Source: Dirofilaria immitis | Lineage: Eukaryota > Nematoda > Chromadorea > Rhabditida > Onchocercidae | Assembly (NCBI GenBank): GCA_024305405.1 | Contig: JAKNDB010000015.1 | Location: 1-64,000, forward strand | Direction of reading: 5' to 3' | DNA: 64,000 nt | In this document: one piece after another, positions 1 to 10,682 of the stretch | Layout: every line of letters starts with the position of its first letter | Numbering within the stretch: position 1 is the stretch's first letter | Notes under the pieces: model-generated | What the model was told of the DNA's origin: nothing | The model's database searches: none | What the model saw: only the letters and a program-made list of their open reading frames with translations | Made by a program: the position numbers and the translations under genes

Positions 1-572
1 TTATGCTATTATAATATCGATATGTGGAGAAGGACCCAAGATTTAAAATGGATAATCAATACAGCGAGTTTCGAGGAGAATTCTTTTATATAAAACTGAG
101 AATTGGCATATCTGATATGAATCTTTCTTTTCGAAAGTCATAAAACAAAGAATTACTTTAAAAATTCTTTGTGGAATGTTTGTGACGAATCTAGAAATCC
201 TCCGGGCTTTTTTGATTAAAATTAACGGAAAAAAGTTTAGATTAAATGATAAAAAATTGAAATGAAGAACCAATAAATGAACGAAAGGACAGGCTTTGAG
301 ATGCAAGATTGATTTACAAATCTAATTGACTACTCGTCCATTTAACTTTTTAACTTAATGAATTTTAACTTTAAGGAGACTTTAAGGAGCTTAAAATTTT
401 GTCAAATCAAATCTTTTATGAATGGAATGATCGATTTAACGATACGAAAGGAAAAATGAGACGGAAACGAAACAGAAGTATCTCATGATGGAAAATTCAC
501 TGTTAGTAATTAAAATATTATGAAAACAGGATACAATAATTTACGACAAATGCATAACGTAGTAATTTATCG
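1..572. repeat. Left arm of a diverged inverted repeat (partner 3738-4311)
   Basis: Read in reverse complement, this block matches 3738-4311 at roughly 85 percent by eye. Base 1 pairs with about base 4311. Shared landmarks include the 'ATAACGTAGTAA' stretch near 552 and the 'GAGAAGGAC' stretch near 26. The partner block is the upstream region of collagen copy A, so this arm is probably the upstream region of a further collagen copy lying just left of the window in the opposite direction. Open frames inside it are unsupported and are not called as genes. Confidence 0.75.
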
Positions 573-829
573 TCATTGATGAGAGAAAAATTGTTAATGG
601 CTGGAGAGATATATTACAACATTTCATTAAGAAATATCAAATATTGGCTATCAAATTGCGTCATTTTTTCTCTAACCTTGTTAAGTCGAATATTTTATGA
701 AGTTTTATATAGATGATGTCTTCAACATATTGTAAATTCCAGAGAATTGTAGGTAGTTTTTGTTTTAATGGATATTGTTTGATTCTTATTGCCACCGTGA
801 TCAAAGTTTTTGATATTCAGAAATAGAAA

Positions 830-1169
830 ATACAAAGTATAGACAATGTATTTCCTGAAATTAGGAAAAAAAAGGATTAAAAGGTGAGTTCAAGCATTTG
901 TAAAATTTTATTGTTGCTGTCTTTTTAGCTGCGAAATAGCGTATTTATATGTTTTCACCATCAGAAATGCTAAGTTTCTGCATCTGAATCTCAACATATC
1001 TAAAGATGTTACAAGTGAAAAAGAAAAAACCTTCGCAGAATTTAATGTTATTTTCTACTCTTCTGAATTACCTCAATTTACAAATGTCCAACAGCTGAAA
1101 GTCGCGGGAATTAAGTTTAAGGACAATAATAATTATTCAAAATCGGCTGTTGTTGGAGAAGAAACGTAA
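830..1169 (+). pseudogene. Fragment of an unrecognised gene with a 45-base intron
   Basis: A donor (AAAAG then GTGAGT) at 884 and an acceptor (CTTTTTAG) ending at 928 bound a 45-base intron, a typical nematode size. The exon after it stays open for 79 codons from 930 and stops at 1167-1169. It includes the segment FLHLNLNISKDV and a Lys/Asn-rich tail. I do not recognise the protein. Related but broken copies lie on the - strand at about 11601-11830 and 15740-16200, and a piece of the 3' part recurs on the - strand at 29516-29645, so this is a dispersed family of gene remnants. The fragment lies about 150 bases upstream of zinc-finger remnants and could be their N-terminal part. The upstream exon shows stops in the frames I read, so this copy is probably dead or partial. 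Confidence 0.4.
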
Positions 1170-1319
1170 TTTCTTGTATGCATTGCTATTGTCAATAAAT
1201 ACGTAAATGAATGTTGAATTAAATTTACGAATTTTAAAATGTTTTTTTAGAATTTTCATTTATCAAACTTTGAAAATTGATTTTTATTCAAGAATGATGA
1301 AATCTTGACGAGTTTCAGT

Positions 1320-1745
1320 AAATCATTGTGAATGCGGAAAAATGTTAAAGATTTAAAACGTCACATGTTGATTCATACTGATACGAAGGGATAACTTTGT
1401 AAGGAATGCGGAAATAGTTTCAATCGATTATTCAATTTGAAGCAACATATGTGAACTCATGCTAGTGAGAAGCCGCACTCTTGCACGGCATGCGGTTAGA
1501 ATTTTTCTCCAATTTGAAATATGGTAGTTCATACGGTGAGAAACCGCATTGTTATGAGATGTGCGGGAGGAATTTTTCTACACCATCAAATTTAGGAGGC
1601 ATATAAAAACAATTCATCTTGATACGAAATTGCAGAATTGTTCAAAATACACGAATTAAAAGTCGTATGTTTTGCAAGCATGCAATAAAAGTTTTCAGTT
1701 GGAATACAATTCCAAATTAGATATGAAGCGAAATACACATTATTT
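1320..1745 (+). pseudogene. Degenerate C2H2 zinc-finger gene, copy 1
   Basis: Several Cys2-His2 finger remnants can be read on the + strand, but stops and frame changes separate them. Readable pieces are CECGKMLKDLKRHMLIHTD (after one frame adjustment), CKECGNSFNRLFNLKQHM followed by a stop, and a linker-like SEKPHSCTACG followed by a stop. The last piece, near 1690, corresponds to the NKSFQLE segment of the second copy at 27480-28060. The TGEKP-like linkers and the 28-residue spacing fit a DNA-binding transcription factor of the C2H2 class. Stops fall at the same kinds of places in both copies, and no continuous frame longer than about one finger survives. It is a pseudogene related by duplication to the 27.5-kb copy; the two also share the sequence just 3' of the fingers, around 1755-1800. 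Confidence 0.75.
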
Positions 1746-1931
1746 CGTCGATAATTTTTATTTTTATCATTTCAGATATTGTTGATTATTTATTTACTGT
1801 ACTGATTTATCTCAATTCCTTTAAGTTATGTTATCGTTATTAAAATTATCTTATTGAAATCATTGAATTTGTATATTGATCATGGAATTGCTGCTTTCTT
1901 TGATATTTATTATCTAAATTATTGTAATAAA

Positions 1932-1953
1932 AGTTTAATTACTCAAGTTTGAG
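1932..1953 (+). other. SL1 spliced-leader-like sequence embedded in genomic DNA
   Basis: Twenty of 22 positions match the nematode SL1 leader; the differences are A for G at position 1 and T for C at position 12. The cores TTTAATTAC and CAAGTTTGAG are intact. The next bases are ATG, not the GT donor that follows the leader in an SL RNA gene, and no SL RNA stem structure or clear Sm site follows. A leader joined directly to an ATG is what a trans-spliced mRNA looks like, so this may be the 5' end of a reverse-transcribed, reinserted message. The identity of the leader is known from the family; the retrocopy idea is inference. Confidence 0.7.
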
Positions 1954-2049
1954 ATGATATCATTGAAAGATAGAAAAAGCACTCAGTTTTTGTCATGCTT
2001 AAAAAAATCGGTCAGAAATTTGGTCAAAAAAAGGAAAAAGCCAGAATAA
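1954..2049 (+). pseudogene. Short open frame directly behind the SL1-like leader
   Basis: ATG at 1954 follows the SL1-like bases with no gap, and the frame runs 32 codons to TAA at 2047-2049. The peptide begins MISLKDRKSTQF and is rich in Lys and Arg near its end. I do not recognise it. If the leader marks a retrocopy, this is the start of the parent coding sequence, cut short by a stop; a second open frame begins at 2118 and may be its broken continuation. I see no clear poly(A) tail or target-site duplication. Confidence 0.3.
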
Positions 2050-2117
2050 AAACAAATAACCTAAGGATATATCAATAAAGGAGCGACTTAAGCTTACGCC
2101 ACGAAAGACTTAAGAAT

Positions 2118-2640
2118 ATGTCAGGAAAGACACCTAAGAATAAGTTACCAACGGTACGACGAAGTAATTCTAATTCGGATCAGCTTTTAACAAAACTTGA
2201 AGTCAAGGAGAGACAAGAAGAGAAACTTATCCTTCATATCTCATTAGAAAGAATTTGCAGTTCTTGCAAACACTGCAGGAAAGGATGTTGAACAAGTAGC
2301 AAAATTACAAGGAAAGGAACTACCACAGGGTTTCAGTACAAAAGAACGGTAGAATGTTTAGAGCAGCAGAAATCTAATATTGAGAAGCAAATAAATGGAC
2401 TATAATCTCCAAGCAAATAATTTGGGGATGGAATGGAAAGAATTATTACGTACAGTAAAAGATGATGACCAAATATAAGAAATATGCCAGAGCTCAATCA
2501 AATTCATACGAAGCGCGCAAAGAGAGCCATCGGTGATCAAAATAACGGTAAAATTGTTCGAGTTATCATGGGAACTCCATAACAAAGGAACCATGGACAG
2601 AAAAATAGACATAATCGTCGTTTAAATTAATATTGATATA
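2118..2640 (+). pseudogene. Decayed coiled-coil-like gene fragment, paralogue at 14295-14486
   Basis: From ATG at 2118 a frame of 57 codons runs to TGA at 2289-2291 and contains NSNSDQLLTKLEVKERQEEK, a charged heptad-like stretch. A closely related frame occurs at 14295-14486 with SYSNQLLAKLEV in the same place. Past 2291 other frames stay open in pieces with a coiled-coil flavour, for example LEQQKSNIEKQINGL near 2360-2400, and then a Lys/Glu-rich piece from 2430. The frame changes suggest decay by small indels. I do not recognise the family. It lies directly downstream of the SL1-like leader, so both may derive from one message. Confidence 0.4.
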
Positions 2641-3737
2641 AAGGCATAAACTGTGTAGTTATTCAGGATGAGATCAAAAATGAATAACTAAAGCATCATC
2701 ATTTCTGAGAGCCCAATTAATGATAATGTAGTAATGTAATGATTGATATTCGTGTTTTTTGGTTGAAAATCCTTCTAGAGTTCAGAATATGTCTGGAATT
2801 AGACAAAAAATATTTTCATTCTAGTGATGGTTCCAGAATTGAGAAGTAATCTAAATCATTTCATCTTATGCCATCGATATCATATCATTTATGAAAATGC
2901 AATTTAACGAAAATCTAGTTGAACTTTATATTTCTCAATTAGAGCACAAAATTATTTCACCATTAAATAGGTTTAATATAAATTAGTGTTTTTCATTCAT
3001 AAAATTAAAATATAAATAAAATCAAAGTGTTAATTTAAAAAAAGTGCGCAAACAATTTCAAATATTATCAAAACAATCCTTTTTCAAACTAAAAAAGTCA
3101 AAAATTTGGAAATTTTATCTTTAATATCATCCAATTACTGCTTTTCCTGAAGATTATATCAATATGAAGAAATACTGTTAACGTACAGAAATAGTATCAT
3201 CTTCAGATAGTTTATTTGAATTCAGAAATACCTCACTTTTATCAAGCAATGTTTTTTGCGACAGACGCTAATCAATAAATACTGGAAGAATGTGAATGCA
3301 AAGAGAAGCTAGAAGTTAACCGCTTAAAATTTACATCTTAAATTTGTCTTTTTGTTAAGAATTGCTTAAAGGCTGTGGTTATTAATAAAAAATTATATTA
3401 AACATTTTACTGAAACCTTTCCGGAATTTTTATCATATGATGTTGCAGAAATTTTGTACTATAAATATTCGTATCTTTTTTCAACAACATGAACTAAAAT
3501 TTGATTGGAAATTATTTATAAATATTTTATATAATATAAAAATCAAAAGTGAATATTGTTTATTTTTCAAACAAATAAATGAATGAATAAGATAAACAAT
3601 CATTTCAAAAATAAATAAGAAAATAAATTGAAATTAAAAAATAAATTCTAAATAATTTATCATTTAATGCTTACTAAAAATTTAACATACTATATATTTT
3701 TGCAAAATATGATTGAAAATAAAAAAGTTTTAAGAAA
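2641..3737. other. No gene recognised
   Basis: AT-rich, without a convincing frame or splice pair. The stretch around 3390-3480 resembles sequence 5' of the collagen units near 16500-16560, so at least part belongs to the duplicated collagen-unit flank. Confidence 0.4.
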
Positions 3738-4479
3738 TCGATAAATTTACTACGTTATGTATTTGACGCATATCCGGCATTCACAGTATATTTTATTTGC
3801 TAGTTGATACATTTATCGTCATGAGATATTTCTATTTCGTTTTTGTCTCATTTTTCCTTTCGGATCGTTAAATCGATCATACCATTCATGAATATTTGAT
3901 ATGACAAAATTTTAAGATCTTTAAAGTCTCTCTGAAATTATAATTCAATAAGTTAAAAAGTTAAAATGGACGAATAGTCAATTAGATTTGTAAATCAATC
4001 TTGCATCTCAAAGCCTGTCCTTTCGTTCATTTATTGGTTCTTCATTTCAATTTTTTATCATTCAATCTAATCTTTTTTCTGTTAATTTTAATCTGTCGCA
4101 CAAAAAAGCACAAGGATTTCCAGATTAACACAATTATTCCACAAAGAATTTTAAAATAATTCTTCATTTTATGACTTTCGAAAAGAAAGATTCATATCAG
4201 ATATGCCAATTCTCAGTTTTATATAAAAGAATTCTCTTCGAAACTCGCTGTATTGATTATCCATTTTAAATCTTAAGTCCTTCTCCACATATCGATACTA
4301 TAATAGCATAAGCGGAATTTCTTCATTTTAATTTGTTGACTATGCTTATTTATAGAATTTTCAATAATATTCTTCTTTATCTTTTATAAAATTCGAATGA
4401 CCAAAAATATGGAAATTAGAAAATAAATTTCCGAAAACATAATATTTATTTACTAATCAGTTGCAGACTTTCAATATCA
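3738..4479 (+). repeat. Upstream block of collagen copy A, also right arm of the 1-572 inverted repeat
   Basis: Positions 3738-4311 mirror 572-1. The block also resembles sequence upstream of copies B, C, D and E: a 'GAGATATTTCTA' motif near 3823, a 'GATCGTTAAATCGATCA' stretch near 3862, then a long T/A-rich run to the acceptor at 4466. Conservation of 600-700 upstream bases in all copies shows that the duplicated unit includes presumed promoter sequence. No TATA or initiator was assigned. Confidence 0.6.
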
Positions 4480-4859
4480 ATGCACGTTTTCGATATTTTT
4501 CTATTGATTTTCTGCTTTGTTTCTGTGACGCAGGTGAGTGAGTCTTTGATAGATTCTAAGTAGGATGGTACGTTAGAAGGCAATATGTGAAGCAACAAAT
4601 ACATGTGAATTTTATTTTCAGGCTTGTGCACCACCACAAGCAGGGCCAAGAAGGACAACCAGGACGTAATGGACGAGAAGGAAAACAAGGAGTGCCAGGA
4701 CCGCAAGGAATTGAAGGAGATGTTGGAGAAAAAGGTATACAGGGATTGCCTGGAGATTCAGGTTGGCCAGGTGAAGAAGGAAATACTGGATCGAAAGGAG
4801 AAATCGGTGATGAAGGACTGGTTGGTATACGTGGACAGCATGTTATGATGGGAAGATAA
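4480..4859 (+). pseudogene. Small secreted collagen, copy A (frame break at start of exon 2)
   Basis: Exon 1 (4480-4533) encodes an 18-residue hydrophobic signal peptide, MHVFDIFLLIFCFVSVTQ, starting 13 bases after a TTGCAG acceptor that could take a spliced leader. A GTGAGT...TTTTCAG intron spans 4534-4621. Exon 2 (4622-4859) encodes about 20 Gly-X-Y triplets (for example GQPGRNGREGKQGVPGPQGI) and ends HVMMGR before TAA. One extra base early in exon 2, in the GGGCC run near 4643-4647 compared with copy C, puts the collagen frame out of phase with exon 1. An AG at 4639-4640 would restore the frame if used as acceptor, dropping six residues, but it lacks a pyrimidine tract. This is the most diverged copy; its collagen repeat is otherwise undamaged, which suggests recent loss, a base error, or use of the alternative acceptor. 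Confidence 0.7.
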
Positions 4860-5093
4860 AAACAGCAAGTGATAGAATATGTACGAGCTGAATTCATGAA
4901 GCAAATGCTTTGTTGTGCTTTCAAGCATACCTTATCACTGTTATTTTTAAATGATAAAACAACTTTGATTGATTTTAATTGAATGAAAAAGAAAATTAAA
5001 ATTTTTCTTTACCGTTTAGTACAACATTGAAATGCTAAGCGGGAATTGTGAATATGCCCACAACTCTGTTCCCTCCACAAAATCATTGCATAG
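4827..5093. repeat. Left arm of the tail-to-tail palindrome between collagen copies A and B
   Basis: The end of copy A and its 3' flank recur almost unchanged in reverse complement at 5755-6023, the end and 3' flank of copy B. Both include an AATAAA-like region around 4950 and the downstream block with 'AGCGGGAATTGTGAATATG' near 5038. The same downstream block follows copies C, D and E. Confidence 0.85.
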
Positions 5094-5438
5094 TTATGCT
5101 ATTCCATCTGTGTCAATATAAAAACAGAAGATGGTTTGTTTGATCACTTATCTGAAAGTTTAGCAAGAAATTACGGCAATTATATATCTTATTTCGTAAA
5201 TGCCTTTGATATTACCAGTAATTTTATAATCCAGGTGTTAAACTCGAGCTTTAGCTTAATTCATACAGTATCATTAGTGTATCCGTAATTTAAACGTAAT
5301 GATTATGGTTTAATTTTGTTTTTTTTTCCATCATCAATTGTAGATTACTGTAACAAAATTTTGCTGCTTTACATTTTCATTCACTTTACATTTTCATTCA
5401 GTAATTTTATTAATTGGAAGTAATCCAATGATACATAT

Positions 5439-5573
5439 ATGTCGGGAGTTCCTGCATATATTCGTATTTCATTTGGTAGAGTGTTTGAATGGAACAGTAG
5501 CGGTGAATCAATGACATGTAGTCATTGGGAAACGAAAACTTTTCATGAGTTTGCCTACTACCATACCAAACAG
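5439..5573 (+). CDS. Candidate orphan exon between collagens A and B
   Basis: ATG at 5439 opens 45 codons ending exactly at a good donor (CAG then GTAAGA). The peptide begins MSGVPAYIRISFGRVFEW and includes a Cys/His/Trp-containing tail. The segment ISFGRVFEWNSSGES recurs as ISFGKVFEWNSNGES in the inverted repeat arms (about 7002-7040 on - and 23131-23176 on +), where a GTGAGT donor lies within the Asn-Gly-Glu part. Conservation of the peptide with both Lys/Arg and Ser/Asn replacements suggests it once coded. No downstream partner exon is evident before the inverted tail of copy B. It could be the first exon of a gene broken by the palindrome rearrangement. Confidence 0.35.
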
Positions 5574-5754
5574 GTAAGAATGATCAATCACATTAATTCA
5601 TAGTATCTTTTGCTCTATATTAAATGACTCACTGTTATACCTAACCCCTCATCTTAGCTCATTGCCTTTTTTCATTTAAATAATTTTTATAATTAATTTT
5701 GATACGAGTTTTTGAACTTGTATCTTAACGCAGGAATGTATGTAAATATTAACT

Positions 5755-6023
5755 ATGCAATGATTTTGTGGAGGAACAGAGTTGTGGGCATATTCACAAT
5801 TCCCGCTTAGCATTCCAATGTTGTACTAAACGGTAAAGAAGAAATTTTAATTTTCTTTTTCATTCAATTAAAATCAATCAAAGTTGTTTTATCATTTAAA
5901 AATAACAGTGATAAGGTATGCTTGAAAGCACAACAAAGCATTTGCTTCATGAATTCAGCTCGTACATATTCTATCACTTGCTGCTTTTATCTTCCCATCA
6001 TAACATGCTGTCCACGTATACCA
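5755..6023. repeat. Right arm of the tail-to-tail palindrome
   Basis: Reverse complement of 4827-5093, with only scattered differences. The axis of symmetry is near 5424. The roughly 660 bases between the arms hold the orphan exon at 5439-5573. Confidence 0.85.
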
Positions 6024-6356
6024 ACAAGTCCATCATTACCGATTACACCTTTCACTCCAACATTTCCTTCTTCACCTGGCGAACCTGCAACTCCAGGCTC
6101 TCCCTTTGCACCTTTGTCTCCAATTTCTCCCGGAGCTCCTTCGGGGCCTGGCACTCCTTGTCTTCCCATTCGCCCATTGCGCCCTGGTCGTCCCCTTTGT
6201 CCTTGTTGCGGTGGTCCGCAAGTCTGAAAATAAGATTCATATGTATTTGTTGTTTCACAGATTGTCTTCAAATATATTCATCTTACTTCTTTTAGACACT
6301 CACCTGAATTAAAGAAACGGAGCAGAAAATCAATAGGAAAACACCCAAAAATACAT
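5987..6356 (-). pseudogene. Small secreted collagen, copy B (intact collagen exon, exon 1 one T short)
   Basis: On the - strand exon 1 runs from 6356 to 6304, an 80-base GTGAGT...TTTTCAG intron covers 6303-6224, and exon 2 runs from 6223 to 5987. Exon 2 encodes TCGPPQQGQRGRPGRNG, then uninterrupted Gly-X-Y triplets, and ends GQHVMMGR, very close to copy C. Exon 1 has five T where copies A and C have an extra base, so translation from the local ATG stops after eight codons. The hydrophobic frame is open through the acceptor and could read VIGINVFLGVFLLIFC if an upstream coding exon ended in phase 1. Such a candidate lies about 650 bases upstream (segment ISFGKVFEWNSN, ending at 7002 before GTGAGT). 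It is either a pseudogene, a base-calling error in a T run, or a gene with an extra N-terminal exon. Confidence 0.65.
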
Positions 6357-7001
6357 TGATGCCGATAACTGTAATTGAAATATTACGAATTTTGTAAAAT
6401 ATAAAAAAAAGTGTTCGTGAAAATGCTGAAAATAAGCTTAGTCGACAAATTAGAAAAGAAACTGTTATAAACTACTATAATATCGTTGAAAATATGAAGA
6501 AAAAACTTAAGAATTAAACTGATAATCAGTGTCTTTTATTTATAACAGCGAATTGGAATATTTAGTATGAATCTTTCACGAATTCATAAAATATAAAATA
6601 ATGAATCATTTAATAATTTTTGCGGAAATGGTTGTATCGAATACAATAAAATTCAGCATAAACTATAATCGATGATATATAATTAACGGGAAGATGATTA
6701 AACCGAATGATTAAAAGATTGAGATAAAGAATCCAGAAAATGAATGACGAAACTGGTTTTGATAAATAAAAGTGATTTGTAAATTTAGGCTGATGTTGTG
6801 AATTAATAATCTATTCGAATTGTTTGAACTTTTGAAATCAAAAATTCCTTTATCAAGTCAAATCTTTTATCAATGTAGTGATCGATAAAGTGAATTGAAG
6901 CGATGAATAAAACAAACAAAGACTAAACAGTAGAAATATCCCGTGATAAGGAATGTATTGCCAAAAACAGATTTATATGAATACGTTTCTAATTGACTCA
7001 C

Positions 7002-7038
7002 CGTTACTGTTCCATTCAAACACTTTGCCAAATGAAAT
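7002..7038 (-). other. Candidate upstream exon 3' part of collagen copy B (mirror at 23136-23172)
   Basis: On the - strand the frame ISFGKVFEWNSN ends with one base before a GTGAGT donor at 7001-6996. Splicing to the acceptor in front of the copy B signal exon would give a matching phase and the hydrophobic peptide VIGINVFLGVFLLIFC. No in-frame ATG is visible in the open stretch upstream, so a start is missing or lies in another exon. Collagens A, C and E lack this segment at the equivalent place. Weakly supported. Confidence 0.25.
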
Positions 7039-8872
7039 GCTATATAAATTACTATCATTGATTCGTTCATTTAAGAGAGATTGTTTTACAAGAAATAATG
7101 CTTATTTCATATGTTTGGTTAATCAGTTTCATAAATCAGCATTTAAATTTCTTCAAAAGTTGTATTTCAAGCACGGCGATAAAATATTTTTCTTTTAAAT
7201 TTTCATCTCATCATTTTAAACTTTTCGAACGACTAAAATTATTAACCAAATAATCAGCAATTACTAATGAATTAGCCACGTGCTTGCATCAGCCCATGCA
7301 ATAAACCTGAGCTTTCATTCCTATGACACGTGCCAAACTCCGTCATAAGTATCAGTAAATCAAGACAGCTTCTAGTACGAGAGTTGAAAATCTGTACATG
7401 ACAAGAACAATTCATGCGTTTTATTGCTAGTTTTTCATTTTTAAGTTCATCAACAACAAACATGCTTTCACGAAACTTAAAATAATTTTAAATTATAAAT
7501 AGTTTATCGTTTAATGGTACTTCAAAATTTTACTTTCTAATTTTGCTGAATCTGGTGAAAAATCGGAAAATACTAAGGAATCGATATATTTTTTGTCTCT
7601 CCGTAGTTATTTATTTCTTGTAAATGTTGCAATATACCTGTCAATTATTAATAATGTTGTCTAATAAATTGAAAACATTCGAATTTTCGACAAATCAGTT
7701 TTTTCTTTCATCAATAACGATAACTTACTGTATCAAATATTTGGCGTAATTCTCTGTTTTCAACACCTATATAAAATTTTATTTTCCAGCAATGCATTCT
7801 CATCACGAGATATTTCCACTGTTTGTTATAAAAATTTTTGGATTTCTTGCGACAGAGAGAAAAAGAGACAAAGAGAGAGAGAGAGAGAAACTTGATGATG
7901 AGGTAACTCATTGGCGTAGCGAACGCTTTACGAATCCTATTTCAACAACACAAGGCGCTTACAATTACATTTGTTGACATTTAGCAATTTACGCAATATT
8001 ACTTAAAACTTAAAATTTTAAATTACAAAAAGTTTATTGTTTAATGATGCTTCAAAATTTTACTTTCTACGAAGCATTGTCACACAGTCGAAATTGTAAC
8101 CAAAATTAAAATAAGTTCGGTAGCAGAGAGATTGATTATCCGGAATAATTGGTAATATTTGATGAACCGTTTGTCGAGCTGCTGATTCTAAGAAAAGAAA
8201 AATTTTTGAAATGAATCAGACTCCTTTTTATAATGAAGATGTTTTGTCTGAAAAACATTCCTACACTGTATTAGCATGGTATTTGATGAGAAGTATTTTA
8301 AAAATTGTATGTAAGTTTTGTTAGAATATCAGAAATATTTATATGTGAATTAGTTTACGGTAATTTTCTACTGAAGATAAGCTTGGTAGTATAAAATAAA
8401 AACTTGCATTAGACATCGTAGCATTCGTTTGTGTTAGATAAAGAGTCATTAAAAATATAGAATATTTCGCTTTTTCTGACATTTTTTTCTGTATTTATGA
8501 CATAAATGCTTTGATGTGCTTTCAAATCACAACATTATCATTGTTATTTTTAAATAATAAAACAACTTGTATTGTCTTTAACTAAGCGAAAGGAAAATTA
8601 AAATATTTTTCAATCAATACTGATTTTTATAACCAGGCGAAAAATTTGTAGGTGCAAGTTCTAGATGTGCTGATAATTCATACTTTTCATAGAGTAATAA
8701 AAAATAATCATCTTTGCACATGAAGAAAATATTCATTTTCCTGCGATAAGATACAACTTTAAAAGATGTCATTAAAAATGAATGAGATAGGATGACAATG
8801 TTAAGAGAAAAAGAATGATTCTATGTTACATAGAACAAAAGATAATAAAGATTAATATGTGATAACAAATGT

Positions 8873-10682
8873 TCCTATCACGGATTTTTCAGTTGCGGAG
8901 TGTGATATCGATTATTAGCCAAATACCGCTAGTGTTTCAACGGGTTGATTTGTCGTGTTAGATGATCAGCTTACTGTGGTTCACTGTTGTGTTGAATTGA
9001 ATTGGGCTGGGTGGAACTGTGTTATAATTGTCCAGCCAATAGTAAAAACTTTTATTTGTAAAAGATATCTGTTTCGTTATACAATTACGACCTAGACAAA
9101 ATCCAATGAGAAAATTAGGATGAGAATTTGGACGAAGATGTGAAGTTTAGGTAAATATTATAAGCGATTGCTAACAAAGGCATTCTCCAAATAGTATGAA
9201 CATAGATAAAAACAAAAACAAAAACAAAAAATAGCGTGGAAACCTAAGAAATGTAAAATCGGTTATTAAATGATTTATAATATTATTGGCATTCATTTAC
9301 AATGAAATATTTATTTGATAAAATTCATTTAGTCTGAGTGTCGCGAATGCGAATGCTGTTTGATGAAATTGTATTTCTGTTGTCACACAACGCACTATTG
9401 TGTAGAGCCTTGCAATAAAAACATCGTTTTTGATTTTACATCTTTCGCCGTTGTGATTGTCTTTGAAAGAGATCGGGCATTTCTTTAGCGATTTGAGGCG
9501 ATTCCTTCTACCATTAGCAGTTGCATATACGTCGCATTCACTATCCCAATGATTTTGTGTATCGAATATACATAGCCTTCTTTTAGTTATAGTGAATCGT
9601 GATGAGTGTTGATCACTTTGAACTGCGGGTAATGAAAGTTTTGAATTGCTACTTACCACCAACAATGCTAGTGTTTCTCCAGGATTATATCTGGGTTTTT
9701 TTTTCTAACTTGTTGATTGTAAGCTTAATGTTTGTAAATACGAAAGGATTCTGATAATTCTTGACCTGTTGGATTGCATGAATTATATTCGACAGAAAGT
9801 CTCTAAGTTTTGTAATTGACCAAGACATTTCTACTCTTTTTGAGCATATACCTTACTCTCAAAACCCATAATGGCAACTTACTTTTCTATCCTACTTTGA
9901 ATTAGGCAGCGATAATTGAGGAAGATTTACAGTAAGGTTTGAAGGAGGGAATTAATCTCTCCTGTTCCTTTCTTTTCCTTTTCAATAACTGCTCCAACTT
10001 TTGCTCAGCGTCATCCTCATATCTCGTTAACGTTATCAGCGCTTCTTTCTCCTTATACATTATTCGCGACAGTCCATCTTCACTCTCAATGACGCATTCG
10101 TAAACCTTCTCTTCTTCTTCCTTTTTTTTGTCGCAGTGATGGTTTGAATATATTTGAACCATGTGTGGTAAGCATTTTCAAGCTTCTTAACAAATAGTTG
10201 GACTGTACAGAATTTGTCTGCGAGTACTTGCTTCCTGATTGTGTAAAGGATTCTCAGTTGCTCTAATGAGGAGTTTGGGTGTGGAGATTCGAATTCTAAG
10301 AAATTTATTTCTTTAAGAAGAGAGGCAAACCTGATTTTTGGTAGTTAAATATTGGCGATAATACTGCTTGACATCGTAACCTCACTTTTGGGCACCAAAT
10401 CAAATTTGTTGTGAATTATTCAGTCGTGGAGTGTGATGTCGATTATTAGTCAAATACCACCAGTTTTTTCAACGGGTTGATTTATCGTGTTAGTTGATAA
10501 GCTTATTATGGTTAGCTGAGGTGAATTGACTTGAGTTGCGTTGTGTTGAATTGGAATAGTTGTTGGAATTGTGTTGATGAAAAAAAAATTGGACTGATTG
10601 GTAATAAAAAGAATGATATTGATGATAAAAAGAATGATTTAAAATAGAACAAAAAATAATAAAGATTAATATGTGATAACAA
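8873..10682 (-). mobile_element. Gag-only BEL/Pao-like LTR element, left copy
   Basis: This is the reverse complement of the element at 19491-21300. On the - strand it begins with an LTR-like sequence starting TGTTATCACATATT, followed by a primer-binding-site-like TTTGGTGCCCAAAAGTGAG, then a decayed gag, then a second, diverged LTR-like segment. A block of about 45 bases (ending AACAAATGTTCCTAT on the + strand) flanks the element on both sides, at about 8831-8877 and 10642-10692. No reverse transcriptase, integrase or protease frame is visible in the 1.8 kb. Confidence 0.7.
9297..10344 (-). pseudogene. gag: Decayed BEL/Pao-type gag, left copy
   Basis: Mirror of 19829-20876 and apparently equal in sequence. 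Two long frames survive: 10162-9902 (86 residues, Lys/Glu-rich coil) and 9665-9297 (122 residues, zinc-knuckle region). The details are given for the right copy. Both copies carry the same breaks, so the breaks predate the inversion-duplication or were kept identical by conversion. Confidence 0.7.

Noticed and set aside
1932..2030. SL1 RNA gene
   Set aside because: After the leader bases comes ATG and not the GT donor of an SL RNA, and the downstream sequence shows neither the expected stems nor a clear Sm site.
4587..4625. Collagen A translation starting with MKQQIHVNFIF
   Set aside because: This peptide is intron read-through. The GTGAGT and TTTTCAG sites and the signal peptide in exon 1 are conserved in all five copies.
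6087..6227. Pro-rich frames antisense to the collagens (repeated at every copy)
   Set aside because: They are the complement of the Gly-X-Y codons.
7711..7977. Mirrored frames in the inverted repeat arms (61 and 66 codons)
   Set aside because: They overlap each other on opposite strands across a GA-rich repeat and have no splice context or recognisable motif. Identity in both arms only reflects the duplication.
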